Source of the DNA: Streptosporangiaceae bacterium
GTDB lineage: Bacteria; Actinomycetota; Actinomycetes; Streptosporangiales; Streptosporangiaceae
Reading direction: 5' to 3'
NCBI GenBank assembly: GCA_025934635.1
Contig: JAICWX010000125.1
Coordinates: 1-22,919, forward strand
Length of the DNA stretch: 22,919 nt
Shown here: one piece after another, positions 8,045 to 14,996 of the stretch
Layout of the letters: each line of letters starts with the position of its first letter
Position numbering within the stretch: position 1 is the first letter of the stretch
The notes under the pieces: model-generated
What the model saw: the letters and a program-made list of their open reading frames with translations, nothing else
What the model was told of the DNA's origin: nothing
Database searches by the model: none
Position numbers and translations under genes: made by a program

Positions 8045-8071
8045 GATCACCGGGTATTCGCCCGGGTGATC
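8045..8071 (+). promoter_or_regulatory. Inverted repeat upstream of the Hxs cassette
   Basis: Arms GATCACC and GGTGATC, extended inwards by GGG/CCC with one bulged base, form a ~10-bp stem around the loop TATTCG. It lies between the YoeB relic and the Hxs cassette, 73 bp before the hxsA start. It could terminate upstream transcription or act as an operator. There is no T-run. Confidence 0.35.
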
Positions 8072-8132
8072 CTGCGGCTTTGTCGTTACTGGCCGCCTTG
8101 CTTTTTCGGGTATCGACCCCGGGTTCCGCTGA

Positions 8133-8138
8133 TATGGT
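8133..8138 (+). promoter_or_regulatory. Candidate -10 box of a leaderless hxsA transcript
   Basis: TATGGT fits the actinobacterial TANNNT -10 element and sits six bases before the GTG start of hxsA at 8145. Transcription would therefore begin at or next to the start codon. No Shine-Dalgarno motif precedes this GTG, as expected for a leaderless mRNA. No convincing -35 element is visible. Confidence 0.4.
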
Positions 8139-8144
8139 CCTGTT

Positions 8145-8690
8145 GTGCCGAAGTCGCCGATTCTCCCGCTAGCTGCCGCGATAACTGCCGTGGCGGTCGC
8201 CGCATCGCCCGCGCAGGCCGCATCGCTTTTAGCCGGAAGGCGCGATGACGTTAAGGTCGTGGCGTTTCCGCTTCTCGCGGTGAAGAGCCAGGTGCCGGCA
8301 GGCTTTGAGGGTCACGTCAGCCATTCATCCCACTCGTCCCATGTTTCGGGTACAGGCAGTCATGTCTCGCATGTTTCTCATGCCTCGCACGTCTCGTCGG
8401 TTCCTGCCCCGGCGCCGGCGAGCGTGGCGCCCGCCACCTCCCAGCCGCCGCCGAGCCCGGCTCCGGTGGCCAGTACGGCCTCGAGCAGCCCGCCTGCTGC
8501 AGCGTCCGCCTCGGGCGAACCGTCTGCGGTCGCACCGCCATCGGGCGACCTTTCGGGCAGTGCAGCGGACTTGGGGAGCGGCAGCCCGGCCGCGAGCAAT
8601 AACGGGGGCTGCGCGTTCGTCATCGTCGCTCCGTTCAGCGCCCTGGCGGGATGGATCAGGCGGGTCATTCTCCGCGGGAGGGCGAGATGA
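8145..8690 (+). CDS. hxsA: HxsA-like His-Xaa-Ser repeat protein, exported; presumed substrate of the Hxs maturases
   Basis: This 181-residue protein has four parts. Residues 1-25 form a signal-peptide-like segment (MPKSPILPLAAAITAVAVAA, then SPAQA, a plausible signal peptidase I site). Residues 57-84 carry eight His-Xaa-Ser triplets in two blocks of four (H-V-S, H-S-S, H-S-S, H-V-S; spacer GTGS; H-V-S, H-V-S, H-A-S, H-V-S). Residues ~86-150 are a low-complexity Pro/Ala/Ser linker. The C-terminus has a single Cys156 followed by a short hydrophobic segment and Arg-rich end (GGCAFVIVAPFSALAGWIRR). The His-Xaa-Ser repeat next to HxsD, HxsB and HxsC identifies the system. HxsA is the presumed target of the two radical SAM enzymes; the modification is unknown. 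The gene overlaps hxsD by ATGA. The C-terminal hydrophobic/basic tail could hold it at the membrane. Confidence 0.82.
   Translation: MPKSPILPLAAAITAVAVAASPAQAASLLAGRRDDVKVVAFPLLAVKSQVPAGFEGHVSHSSHSSHVSGTGSHVSHVSHASHVSSVPAPAPASVAPATSQPPPSPAPVASTASSSPPAAASASGEPSAVAPPSGDLSGSAADLGSGSPAASNNGGCAFVIVAPFSALAGWIRRVILRGRAR
8313..8396 (+). repeat. Tandem His-Xaa-Ser codon repeats inside hxsA
   Basis: Eight nine-base units of pattern CAY-NNN-TCN (mostly CAT/CAC GTC/GTT TCG/TCC/TCT/TCA) are arranged 4 + 4 around a 12-base GTGS spacer. The synonymous codons differ between units, so the protein repeat is kept by selection rather than by very recent duplication. Confidence 0.8.
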
Positions 8691-9046
8691 GCCAGGTCGC
8701 TGACACAGCGGGCGCCGGTGCCGAGGCAGCCGGCGCGGCGGAGATCACGGTGGTTTTCGATCAAGCGACCGTGGGACTGGACGCATTGCAACGCAGCGCC
8801 TATACGCTCGCCGCCGAGCTGACGGCTGACATCCGCGTCCGCGGCTCGGACTACGTGTGCACGTTGTTTCCGCGCACGCCCGGCGTTGCCAGCGACGAAC
8901 TGAAGCACCGGTTTCGCGCGGAGGTGAACGACCAGGTCTTGCGGGCGCGGATCGCGAAAGCTACTGAGCCGCTGCGGAATCTGGTCTTCGCGCTGGCGTT
9001 CTCGCAGACCGGCCTGGCCGAGGCTGAAGCCGGGGACCCGGCGTGA
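8687..9046 (+). CDS. hxsD: Hxs system protein HxsD
   Basis: This 119-residue protein corresponds to HxsD, the small non-radical-SAM partner of the His-Xaa-Ser system. The diagnostic region near the C-terminal half reads EVNDQVLRARIAKATEPLRN (from residue 79) followed by LVFALAFS. It is the counterpart of the 'LLNDYxLRE...T...R..I...A' signature of the family. The N-terminal ~18 residues are Ala/Gly-rich, then a compact alpha/beta part begins (EITVVFDQATVGLDALQRSAYTL). The ATG at 8687 overlaps the hxsA stop (ATGA) and has GGGAGGG upstream, so it is preferred to the in-frame ATG at 8651. Its role is unknown; it may be a peptide-binding or scaffold subunit. It is translationally coupled to hxsB through a GTGA overlap. 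Confidence 0.82.
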   Translation: MSQVADTAGAGAEAAGAAEITVVFDQATVGLDALQRSAYTLAAELTADIRVRGSDYVCTLFPRTPGVASDELKHRFRAEVNDQVLRARIAKATEPLRNLVFALAFSQTGLAEAEAGDPA

Positions 9047-10494
9047 TCAAACTGGAGCGGGCAACGACGGAACTCCCTCGGCAGGGCTGGCAGTTGCTGC
9101 CGTTGCGGTTTCACCGGATGGACGCGGATTCGGTGGTCCTCACCAACCTGGTGGGTGAGCACGTGTTCGTGACGCCGGACGAGCTGAGCGCCGTGGTAGA
9201 CGGTACTTGCGCGGATCAGGAGCTGCTCGCGCGGCTGCGGGCGGCGCACCTGATCCAGGTGCCCGGCGAGACGCTTCCTGCTGAGCTGCTGGCTATCAAG
9301 CTGCGGACCCGGATGCGGCGCCTGCCGGACTCGACAGGACTGCACATCTTCGTGGTCACGCTGCGCTGTGAGCACACCTGCCGGTACTGCCAGGTGTCCC
9401 GGCAGGCGGCGGCGAAGAGCGAGTTCGACATGACCGAGCAAACCGCCCGCCGGGCGCTCGAGCTGGCCTTCCGGTCGCCGTCGCCGCACCTGAAGATCGA
9501 ATTCCAGGGTGGTGAGCCGCTACTGAACTTCCCGCTCGTCCGCTGGATCACCGCTGAGGCCAGACGGATGAACTCCGAGCACGGCAAGGACCTGGCGTTC
9601 GTGATCGCGACGAACCTGGCGCTGCTTGACGAGGAGATCCTCGGGTTCTGCGCCGAGGAACAGATCGACATTTCGACCTCCCTTGACGGCCCGCAGGACC
9701 TGCACAACGGCAACCGCCGCCGCCCCGGCCGCGACAGCTGGCAGCAGGCGGTGCAGGGCATCAGGCAGGTGCAGGAACGTCTCGGCCCAGACCGGGTCAG
9801 TGCGCTGATGACGACTACGGAGGCGAGCCTTGACCGGGCCGCCGAGATCATCGACACCTACGCCGGACTCGGGTTGCGCGGGGTATTCCTGCGCCCGGTA
9901 TCGCCGTATGGCTTCGCGTTGCGAAGCCGCGGCGGCGCGAATTACGACGTGGGCCGGTGGCTTGAGTTCTACGCGGCCGGGCTGGACCGGATCGTCGAGC
10001 TGAACCGGCAGGGCGTCCCGATGGCGGAGATGTACGCATCGATTATCGCGAAGAAGATGCTCACCAACGCCGACCCCGGCTATGTCGACCTGACCTCCCC
10101 GGCGGGCATCGGAATCGGTGCGCTGGTCTATAACTACGATGGCGACATCTACGCGAGCGACGAGGGCCGGATGCTCGCCGAAATGGGTGACCACACCTTC
10201 CGGCTCGGCAACGTGCACGACTGTTCCTATGCGGACATCATGCTCTCCGACGCCCTGCTGAACCCGCTCTCCGAATCAATAACTCTTAGCGCGCCGATGT
10301 GTTCCACATGCGCGTTCGAGCCGTACTGCGGTGCCGATCCAGTGTTCCACCACGCGACTATGGGAGATTTCACCGGGCATAAGGCGCTGTCGGCGTTCTG
10401 CCGGCGCAACATGGGCGTCTTCACCCTGCTTCTGCGGAAGATGCGCGACGACTCCTATTTCCGCGACCTGATGTGGCGGTGGGCGCAATGCTGA
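9043..10494 (+). CDS. hxsB: His-Xaa-Ser system radical SAM maturase HxsB
   Basis: This 483-residue protein has an N-terminal ~95-residue region typical of HxsB (LPLRFHRMDADSVVLTNLVG...). It may act as a precursor-recognition part. The radical SAM core follows, with CEHTCRYC giving Cys109, Cys113 and Cys116 for the [4Fe-4S]-SAM cluster. FQGGEPLLNF is the GGEP SAM-binding motif, and next come IATNLALLDEEIL and DISTSLDGPQDLHNGNR. A C-terminal SPASM-like cysteine set includes Cys420, Cys423, Cys429 (CSTCAFEPYCG) and Cys453. SPASM radical SAM enzymes modify ribosomal peptides by cross-linking or epimerisation; the chemistry here is not known. The GTG start overlaps the hxsD stop (GTGA). It is coupled to hxsC by a 7-base overlap. 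Confidence 0.88.
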   Translation: MIKLERATTELPRQGWQLLPLRFHRMDADSVVLTNLVGEHVFVTPDELSAVVDGTCADQELLARLRAAHLIQVPGETLPAELLAIKLRTRMRRLPDSTGLHIFVVTLRCEHTCRYCQVSRQAAAKSEFDMTEQTARRALELAFRSPSPHLKIEFQGGEPLLNFPLVRWITAEARRMNSEHGKDLAFVIATNLALLDEEILGFCAEEQIDISTSLDGPQDLHNGNRRRPGRDSWQQAVQGIRQVQERLGPDRVSALMTTTEASLDRAAEIIDTYAGLGLRGVFLRPVSPYGFALRSRGGANYDVGRWLEFYAAGLDRIVELNRQGVPMAEMYASIIAKKMLTNADPGYVDLTSPAGIGIGALVYNYDGDIYASDEGRMLAEMGDHTFRLGNVHDCSYADIMLSDALLNPLSESITLSAPMCSTCAFEPYCGADPVFHHATMGDFTGHKALSAFCRRNMGVFTLLLRKMRDDSYFRDLMWRWAQC

Positions 10495-11666
10495 AACTGA
10501 TCGGCCGCGCCGACGCGAGCGGGCTGACCGGGCCGATCGTCGGCGATGTATGGCGGGTCTGCCTGCCTGATGATCCAGGCTGCGGTCCCGCTGGAGCTGT
10601 CGCGTGCCTGCTGCGGGACGGTCAGGCAGCACCTCCCGGCTACGGTCTGTACCTCGCCTCCGGAAAAGAACCGGGGATGGCCAGGCCGCGTGACCATGAG
10701 GTATCCGCCGTGCCCGGTCCGGTGCTCAGTCTCGGGCCCGAGTTGGCGCACTTGGACGCGGGTGACATCATCCACGTTCCCGGCGACGGCCGGCGGGTCA
10801 CCGTCTTGTGGAAGAACTCCGCCCGGCACAACGCCCTGCTGCTCACCGAGCAATGCGACAACTACTGCCTCATGTGCTCTCAGCCCCCAAAAGACCGCGA
10901 CGACGCGTGGCTGTTCGACCGGGCAAGAAAGGTGATCAGCCTGCTTCCGGACGACGCGCGGGCACTCAGCTTCACCGGCGGCGAGCCGACGCTGAACGCG
11001 GACGCCTTCATCGGCCTCCTCGAGCACTGCCAGCGGGTTGCGCCCCGGCTCTCGTTGCACCTGCTGACCAACGGCCGCCGCTTCGCCGACTCCGCGTTCA
11101 CTGACCGTTATGCATCCGTCGGCCTGACTGACATCATGGCCGGCATCCCGCTCTACGCGCCCGAGCCAGGCCTGCATGATTTCATCGTCCAGGCCGCCGG
11201 CGCGTTCGAGGAAACGGTGCACGGCATCCTCAGCCTGGCCTCGCTCGGCCAGGCGGTGGAGATCCGGGTCGTCGTCCAGCGACACACCGTCCCGGTGCTC
11301 ACGGGCCTGGCGGCATTCATCGCGCGAAATCTGCCGTTCGTCGCTCAGGTGGCGCTGATGGGGCTGGAGATGACTGGCCTGGCCCGGCCGAACTCGTCGC
11401 AGGTGTGGGCCGACCCCGCCGATTATCAGAGCGAGCTTGCCGAGGCGGTCGGCACGCTCACCACTGCCGGGATCGCGACGCGGATCTACAACCACCAGCT
11501 ATGCGTCCTTGACCGGCGCCTGTGGCCGTACGCGGTCCGCTCTATCAGCGACTGGAAGAATGACTACCTGGACATCTGCCGGTCCTGTACGGTCCGCGAC
11601 GTATGCGGCGGCGTCTTCACCACGAGCGGCAACCGCCTCAGCCAGCACCTGCACCCGGTAACCTGA
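10488..11666 (+). CDS. hxsC: His-Xaa-Ser system radical SAM maturase HxsC
   Basis: This 392-residue second radical SAM protein has TEQCDNYCLMCSQPPKDRDD, a hallmark of HxsC, with Cys123, Cys127 and Cys130 binding the SAM-cluster iron. LSFTGGEPTLNADAFIGLL follows, then LHLLTNGRRF and a C-terminal cysteine group CRSCTVRDVCGGVF (Cys364, Cys367, Cys373). The first ~115 residues are a separate N-terminal domain lacking the Fe-S motif. HxsC always accompanies HxsB in the described family, so two sequential or cooperative modifications of HxsA are likely. The ATG at 10488 is preferred over the GTG at 10473; either overlaps the end of hxsB. It is the last gene of the cassette, and the next gene, vapC, is convergent. 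Confidence 0.88.
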   Translation: MLKLIGRADASGLTGPIVGDVWRVCLPDDPGCGPAGAVACLLRDGQAAPPGYGLYLASGKEPGMARPRDHEVSAVPGPVLSLGPELAHLDAGDIIHVPGDGRRVTVLWKNSARHNALLLTEQCDNYCLMCSQPPKDRDDAWLFDRARKVISLLPDDARALSFTGGEPTLNADAFIGLLEHCQRVAPRLSLHLLTNGRRFADSAFTDRYASVGLTDIMAGIPLYAPEPGLHDFIVQAAGAFEETVHGILSLASLGQAVEIRVVVQRHTVPVLTGLAAFIARNLPFVAQVALMGLEMTGLARPNSSQVWADPADYQSELAEAVGTLTTAGIATRIYNHQLCVLDRRLWPYAVRSISDWKNDYLDICRSCTVRDVCGGVFTTSGNRLSQHLHPVT

Positions 11667-11698
11667 TCAGTCCTCGCCTGATTTCACGGCGGCCTCTG

Positions 11699-12142
11699 TT
11701 ACCCGCGGTCATTATCTGGCGGCTGGAACGGATTCGCCACGCGAACCCCGGTGTATTCCTGGCCGGCGTTGAGATCCTCTGAATAGAGCACGGTGCAGCC
11801 GATCTCGGCGGCACTACGGACGATCATCGCGTCCCGGAACGAGATCCGGGTGTCCTGGTGGATGCTGATCGCGGCCAGGACGTCGTCAGCCGCCGGAGTG
11901 TGTACATACCAGCGTGCGAGGTCAGCGATGATCTCCTTCGCCATTGCCGGGCTGAGCGGCTTGGCGATCTTCCGGGTCACGGTGACAAAGAACTCTTGCA
12001 GCACTTGGACGCTCAGACAGCCGTCTCGAGACTCCCAGAGTTGTTCGACCAGCGCCCTAGCCTGATCCCGCTTGTCGGCCGCGGAATCGTCGTGCGCGTA
12101 CACCAAGATATTGGTATCGACGAACGCGCGGTTACCGCTCAT
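11699..12142 (-). CDS. vapC: PIN-domain ribonuclease toxin, VapC family
   Basis: This 147-residue PIN-domain protein has the four acidic catalytic residues in place: Asp9 (FVDTNILVYAHD), Glu50 (SVQVLQEFF), Asp104 (ISFRDAMIV) and Asp123 (LYSEDLN). VapC toxins are Mg2+-dependent RNases that cut tRNA or rRNA and are held inactive by their VapB partner. The ATG at 12142 is chosen because it fits the PIN N-terminus and overlaps the end of vapB by 11 bases. An upstream extension to 12229 would only duplicate vapB coding DNA. Length and motifs are normal, so the toxin is probably active. Confidence 0.88.
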   Translation of the reverse strand: MSGNRAFVDTNILVYAHDDSAADKRDQARALVEQLWESRDGCLSVQVLQEFFVTVTRKIAKPLSPAMAKEIIADLARWYVHTPAADDVLAAISIHQDTRISFRDAMIVRSAAEIGCTVLYSEDLNAGQEYTGVRVANPFQPPDNDRG

Positions 12143-12374
12143 GGAGGCTGTCCCGGCTCCAAGCAGCCTGCCCGCTGGTGCCGAGATCCATCCCCTCCCG
12201 CAGCCGGGCAAGGCTCCGGTCCCGGGCACGGGCGTATCCGGTTTCCTGCTCGACGAGATCCTTCAGCATCCGGGCAAGCAACTGCGACACCGACGTGCCG
12301 CGGCTTGCGGCCAGGATCCTGGCCGCCCGGATGTCGTCCTCAGGGAGCGACAGCGTGATGTTCTGGTTAGTCAC
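12132..12374 (-). CDS. vapB: VapB-type ribbon-helix-helix antitoxin
   Basis: This 80-residue protein has the N-terminal ribbon-helix-helix fold: a beta strand (NQNITLSLPEDDIRAARILA) followed by helices ASRGTSVSQLLARMLKDLVE. Its C-terminal tail (residues ~46-80, with AWSRDSL) would wrap the PIN toxin. It starts with GTG, preceded by GAGGTGG. It overlaps vapC by 11 bases, the standard antitoxin-first order. The promoter at 12403-12443 carries an inverted repeat over the -10 box, as expected for autorepression by VapBC. Confidence 0.87.
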   Translation of the reverse strand: MTNQNITLSLPEDDIRAARILAASRGTSVSQLLARMLKDLVEQETGYARARDRSLARLREGMDLGTSGQAAWSRDSLHER

Positions 12375-12402
12375 GGCGATCCACCTCAGGCGATTCGACT
12401 AG

Positions 12403-12443
12403 TACACGTAAACCAGTGTAGCGCGGGATTACGTGATGTTCAG
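12403..12443 (-). promoter_or_regulatory. vapBC promoter with overlapping operator
   Basis: On the reverse strand a -10 box TACACT (complement of 12415-12420) lies 17 bp from a weak -35 CTGAAC (complement of 12438-12443). Arms TACAC and GTGTA (12403-12407 and 12416-12420) form an inverted repeat with an 8-bp spacer that overlaps the -10 box. This is the usual placement of a toxin-antitoxin autorepression site. The vapB GTG would lie ~34 bases downstream of the start of transcription. Confidence 0.55.
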
Positions 12444-12603
12444 GCTCGTCCGCTTTCACGGCATCCGTCCGCAAGGCGTGATGCGATGAAGGCGCCGACG
12501 GGACGTCATCGCTAGGGGTCAGGGGCGTGGATGTGAGGTGATCTGTCATTGTTAGTTGAGGATTAGCAAGTACCCGGGCCACAGATGGGGAGCGTGTCCG
12601 CCC

Positions 12604-14424
12604 ATGGCGGTTAATTCTGACGTGGCAGGCGCGTCAGCTCAGGCAGGCCGTGCACTCGGACCGCGCTACAAGTGGATCGCGCTGTCCAACACGACGCTCG
12701 GCATGCTGATGGCGACGATCAACCAGTCGATCGTGCTGATCGCGCTGCCGGACATCTTCCACGGGATCGGGCTGAACCCGCTGAGTCCCGGGAACACCAG
12801 CTACCTGCTGTGGATGTTCATGGGCTTCCTGGTGGTCTCCGCGGTGCTGGTGGTCTCGTTCGGCCGGCTGGGCGACATGTTCGGCCGGGTGCGGATGTAC
12901 ACGCTGGGCTTCGCGATCTTCAGCGTGGCCTCGATCTTCCTGACCGTGACCTGGATGCACGGCGCGGACGGGGCGCTGTGGCTGATCATCTGGCGGGTCG
13001 TGCAGGGCATCGGCGGCGCGTTCCTGTTCGCCAACGCCGCCGCCATCGTCACCGACGCGTTCCCGGCCGGCCAGCGCGGCCGCGCCCTCAGCGTGAACTC
13101 GGTCGCGGCCATCGCCGGGTCGTTCATCGGCCTCATCCTCGGCGGCGTCCTCGCCCCGGTCAACTGGCACCTGATCTTCCTGGTCTCGGCGCCGATCGGC
13201 GTGTTCGGCACCTTGTGGGCCTACTTCATGCTGCATGACATCGGGGTGCGCAAGCACGCGCAAATGGACTGGTGGGGCAACCTGCTGTTCGCCGCCGGGC
13301 TGGTTTCCATCCTGGTCGGCATCACCTACGGCCTGCTGCCCTACGGCGGCCACCCGATGGGCTGGACCAGCCCGTTCGTGCTCACCGCGCTGTTGGGCGG
13401 CCTCGCGCTGCTGGTCATCTTCGTGTACGTCGAGACCAAGGTGGCCGAGCCGCTGTTCCGCGTCTCGCTGTTCAAGATCCGGGCGTTCGCCGCCGGGAAC
13501 GTCGCGAGCCTGATGCTGGCGATGGGCCGCGGCGGCATGCAGTTCATGCTGATCATCTGGCTGCAGGGCATCTGGCTGCCGCTGCACGGCTACGACTTCA
13601 GCCAGACCCCGCTCTGGGCCGGCATCTACCTGGTGCCGCTGACGCTCGGCTTCCTGGTGGCCGCGCCGCTGTCCGGGGTGCTGTCCGACAAGTTCGGCCC
13701 CAAGGCGTTCACCGTGGGCGGCGCGCTGCTCACGGGCGTGAGCTTCGGCCTGCTGATCTTCGTCCCGGTGAACTTCTCCTACTGGGAGTTCGCGCTCGTC
13801 ATCGCGCTCAACGGGTTCGGCTCGGGCCTGTTCTTCTCGCCGAACTGGGCGGAGATGATGAACTCGGTCCCGGCCGACCGGCGCGGGGCGGCGGGCGGCA
13901 TGATCGCCACCTTCCAGAACTCCGCGTTCGTGCTGTCCATCGGCATCTTCTTCACCCTGATGGTGGCCGGCCTGTCGAGCAAGCTTCCGGGCGCCATGTT
14001 CAGCGGCCTGACCGCGCAGGGCGTCCCGGCCGCCTCGGCCGCGCCGATCTCGCACCTGCCCCCGATCGGCGTGCTGTTCGCCTCCTTCCTCGGCTACAAC
14101 CCGATCCAGCAGCTGCTCGGCCCGCTGCTGCACCAGCTGCCCCCGGCCCACGCGGCCTACGTGACCGGGCGCCAGTTCTTCCCGCACCTGATCACGGCCC
14201 CGTTCCACAGCGGTCTCGGCGTGGCCTTCGGGTTCGCCATCGCGGCCAACGTGATCGCGGCCATCGCCTCGGCGCTGACGGGCCGGCGTACGCCGGCCCC
14301 GGGCGCGCACGAGCCGCTGGGCTACGAACTGGCCGCCGTGGCCGGCGAAGGCAGCTTCGAACCCAGCGAGCTCGTCCCCGGCATCCCGGACGAGAGCGCA
14401 CAGCCGCCCGATCAGTCCGACTAG
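12604..14424 (+). CDS. DHA2 (14-TM) major facilitator drug exporter
   Basis: This 606-residue membrane protein belongs to the EmrB/QacA-type DHA2 group. The first helix contains TTLGMLMATINQSIVLIALP, typical of the group. Loop 2-3 holds motif A (GRLGDMFGRVRMY), and helix 5 has the antiporter motif C variant (AAIAGSFIGLILGGVLAP). About fourteen hydrophobic segments are seen. An unusually long loop of ~75 residues lies before the last helix (SKLPGAMFSGLTAQ... to ...TGRQFFPHLI), a feature seen in actinobacterial members. The family exports drugs by proton antiport; the substrate is unknown. The ATG at 12604 has GGGGAG 11 bases upstream; an in-frame TTG at 12556 is less likely. The exonuclease gene follows after 12 bp. 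No dedicated regulator gene is adjacent. Confidence 0.87.
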   Translation: MAVNSDVAGASAQAGRALGPRYKWIALSNTTLGMLMATINQSIVLIALPDIFHGIGLNPLSPGNTSYLLWMFMGFLVVSAVLVVSFGRLGDMFGRVRMYTLGFAIFSVASIFLTVTWMHGADGALWLIIWRVVQGIGGAFLFANAAAIVTDAFPAGQRGRALSVNSVAAIAGSFIGLILGGVLAPVNWHLIFLVSAPIGVFGTLWAYFMLHDIGVRKHAQMDWWGNLLFAAGLVSILVGITYGLLPYGGHPMGWTSPFVLTALLGGLALLVIFVYVETKVAEPLFRVSLFKIRAFAAGNVASLMLAMGRGGMQFMLIIWLQGIWLPLHGYDFSQTPLWAGIYLVPLTLGFLVAAPLSGVLSDKFGPKAFTVGGALLTGVSFGLLIFVPVNFSYWEFALVIALNGFGSGLFFSPNWAEMMNSVPADRRGAAGGMIATFQNSAFVLSIGIFFTLMVAGLSSKLPGAMFSGLTAQGVPAASAAPISHLPPIGVLFASFLGYNPIQQLLGPLLHQLPPAHAAYVTGRQFFPHLITAPFHSGLGVAFGFAIAANVIAAIASALTGRRTPAPGAHEPLGYELAAVAGEGSFEPSELVPGIPDESAQPPDQSD

Positions 14425-14436
14425 AGATAATGCGGG

Positions 14437-14943
14437 ATGAGCAAGAAGACGCCATGGGTATTCGTCGACTGCGAGGCGCGTGGCACCAGTCCCGTGCACG
14501 GCGTGCTGACCGAGTTCGGGGCCATCCACTACGACACGCGTAACTCGTTCCACGGACGCCTGTTCGAGGCGACGCCGGACCCGGTCAACCCCGCGATCAG
14601 CATCGTCGGCGAGCGCATAGCGACCGATGAGGAAGTTGCTGCGAGCTTCGCAGCCTGGCTGCGGGAGCATCTCGACGGCAGGCGGCCTGTCTTCGTGAGC
14701 GACAACCCTGCCTACGACTGGCAGTGGATATCCGGCCTGTTCGACCGGGCCGGAATGGAGAACCCGTTCGGCCACTCCGGCCGCCGTATCAGCGACTTCT
14801 GGGCCGGCCTCAACCGGGACTGGAGTGAGACCCAGGGCTGGAAGCGGTTCAGGAGGACAGCCCATGACCACAATCCCGTCAACGACGCGATGGGGAACGT
14901 AGAGGCCTTCGAGGAGATACTGCGCATAGCCAAAGGCTCCTGA
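14437..14943 (+). CDS. DEDDh-type 3'-5' exonuclease (exoribonuclease-like)
   Basis: This 168-residue single-domain RNase H-fold exonuclease has all DEDDh residues: Asp11 and Glu13 in VDCEARG, Asp94 in NPAYDWQWI, and His145 and Asp150 in HNPVNDAMGN. The size fits small bacterial stand-alone 3'-5' exonucleases or exoribonucleases rather than DnaQ, which carries a polymerase-binding tail. The presence of FDRAGMENPFGHSGRRISDFWAGL suggests the subgroup annotated as 3'-5' exoribonuclease; the substrate (RNA or DNA) cannot be told. It starts 12 bp after the exporter gene and may be cotranscribed with it. No strong ribosome-binding site is seen. A strong terminator follows 12 bp after the stop. Confidence 0.75.
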   Translation: MSKKTPWVFVDCEARGTSPVHGVLTEFGAIHYDTRNSFHGRLFEATPDPVNPAISIVGERIATDEEVAASFAAWLREHLDGRRPVFVSDNPAYDWQWISGLFDRAGMENPFGHSGRRISDFWAGLNRDWSETQGWKRFRRTAHDHNPVNDAMGNVEAFEEILRIAKGS

Positions 14944-14955
14944 TCCGCCGTCCGT

Positions 14956-14989
14956 GGGCGGCTCCGCCCGCGTACGGGCGGAGCCGCCC
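14956..14989. terminator. Bidirectional terminator hairpin
   Basis: A perfect 15-bp inverted repeat (arms 14956-14970 and 14975-14989; left arm GGGCGGCTCCGCCCG) encloses the 4-base loop CGTA. It lies in the 53-bp gap between the convergent exonuclease and EF-G-like genes and would stop both transcripts. Confidence 0.85.
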
Positions 14990-14996
14990 TTCGGCG

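Noticed and set aside
8313..8396. CRISPR-like or satellite tandem repeat
   Set aside because: The nine-base units are codon repeats (His-Xaa-Ser) in frame within hxsA, with synonymous variation and no spacers.
12549..12570. Imperfect inverted repeat (TTGTTAG / TTAGCAA) upstream of the exporter as an operator
   Set aside because: It needs G-T pairs, matches only 5 of 7 bases, and no regulator gene lies next to the exporter.
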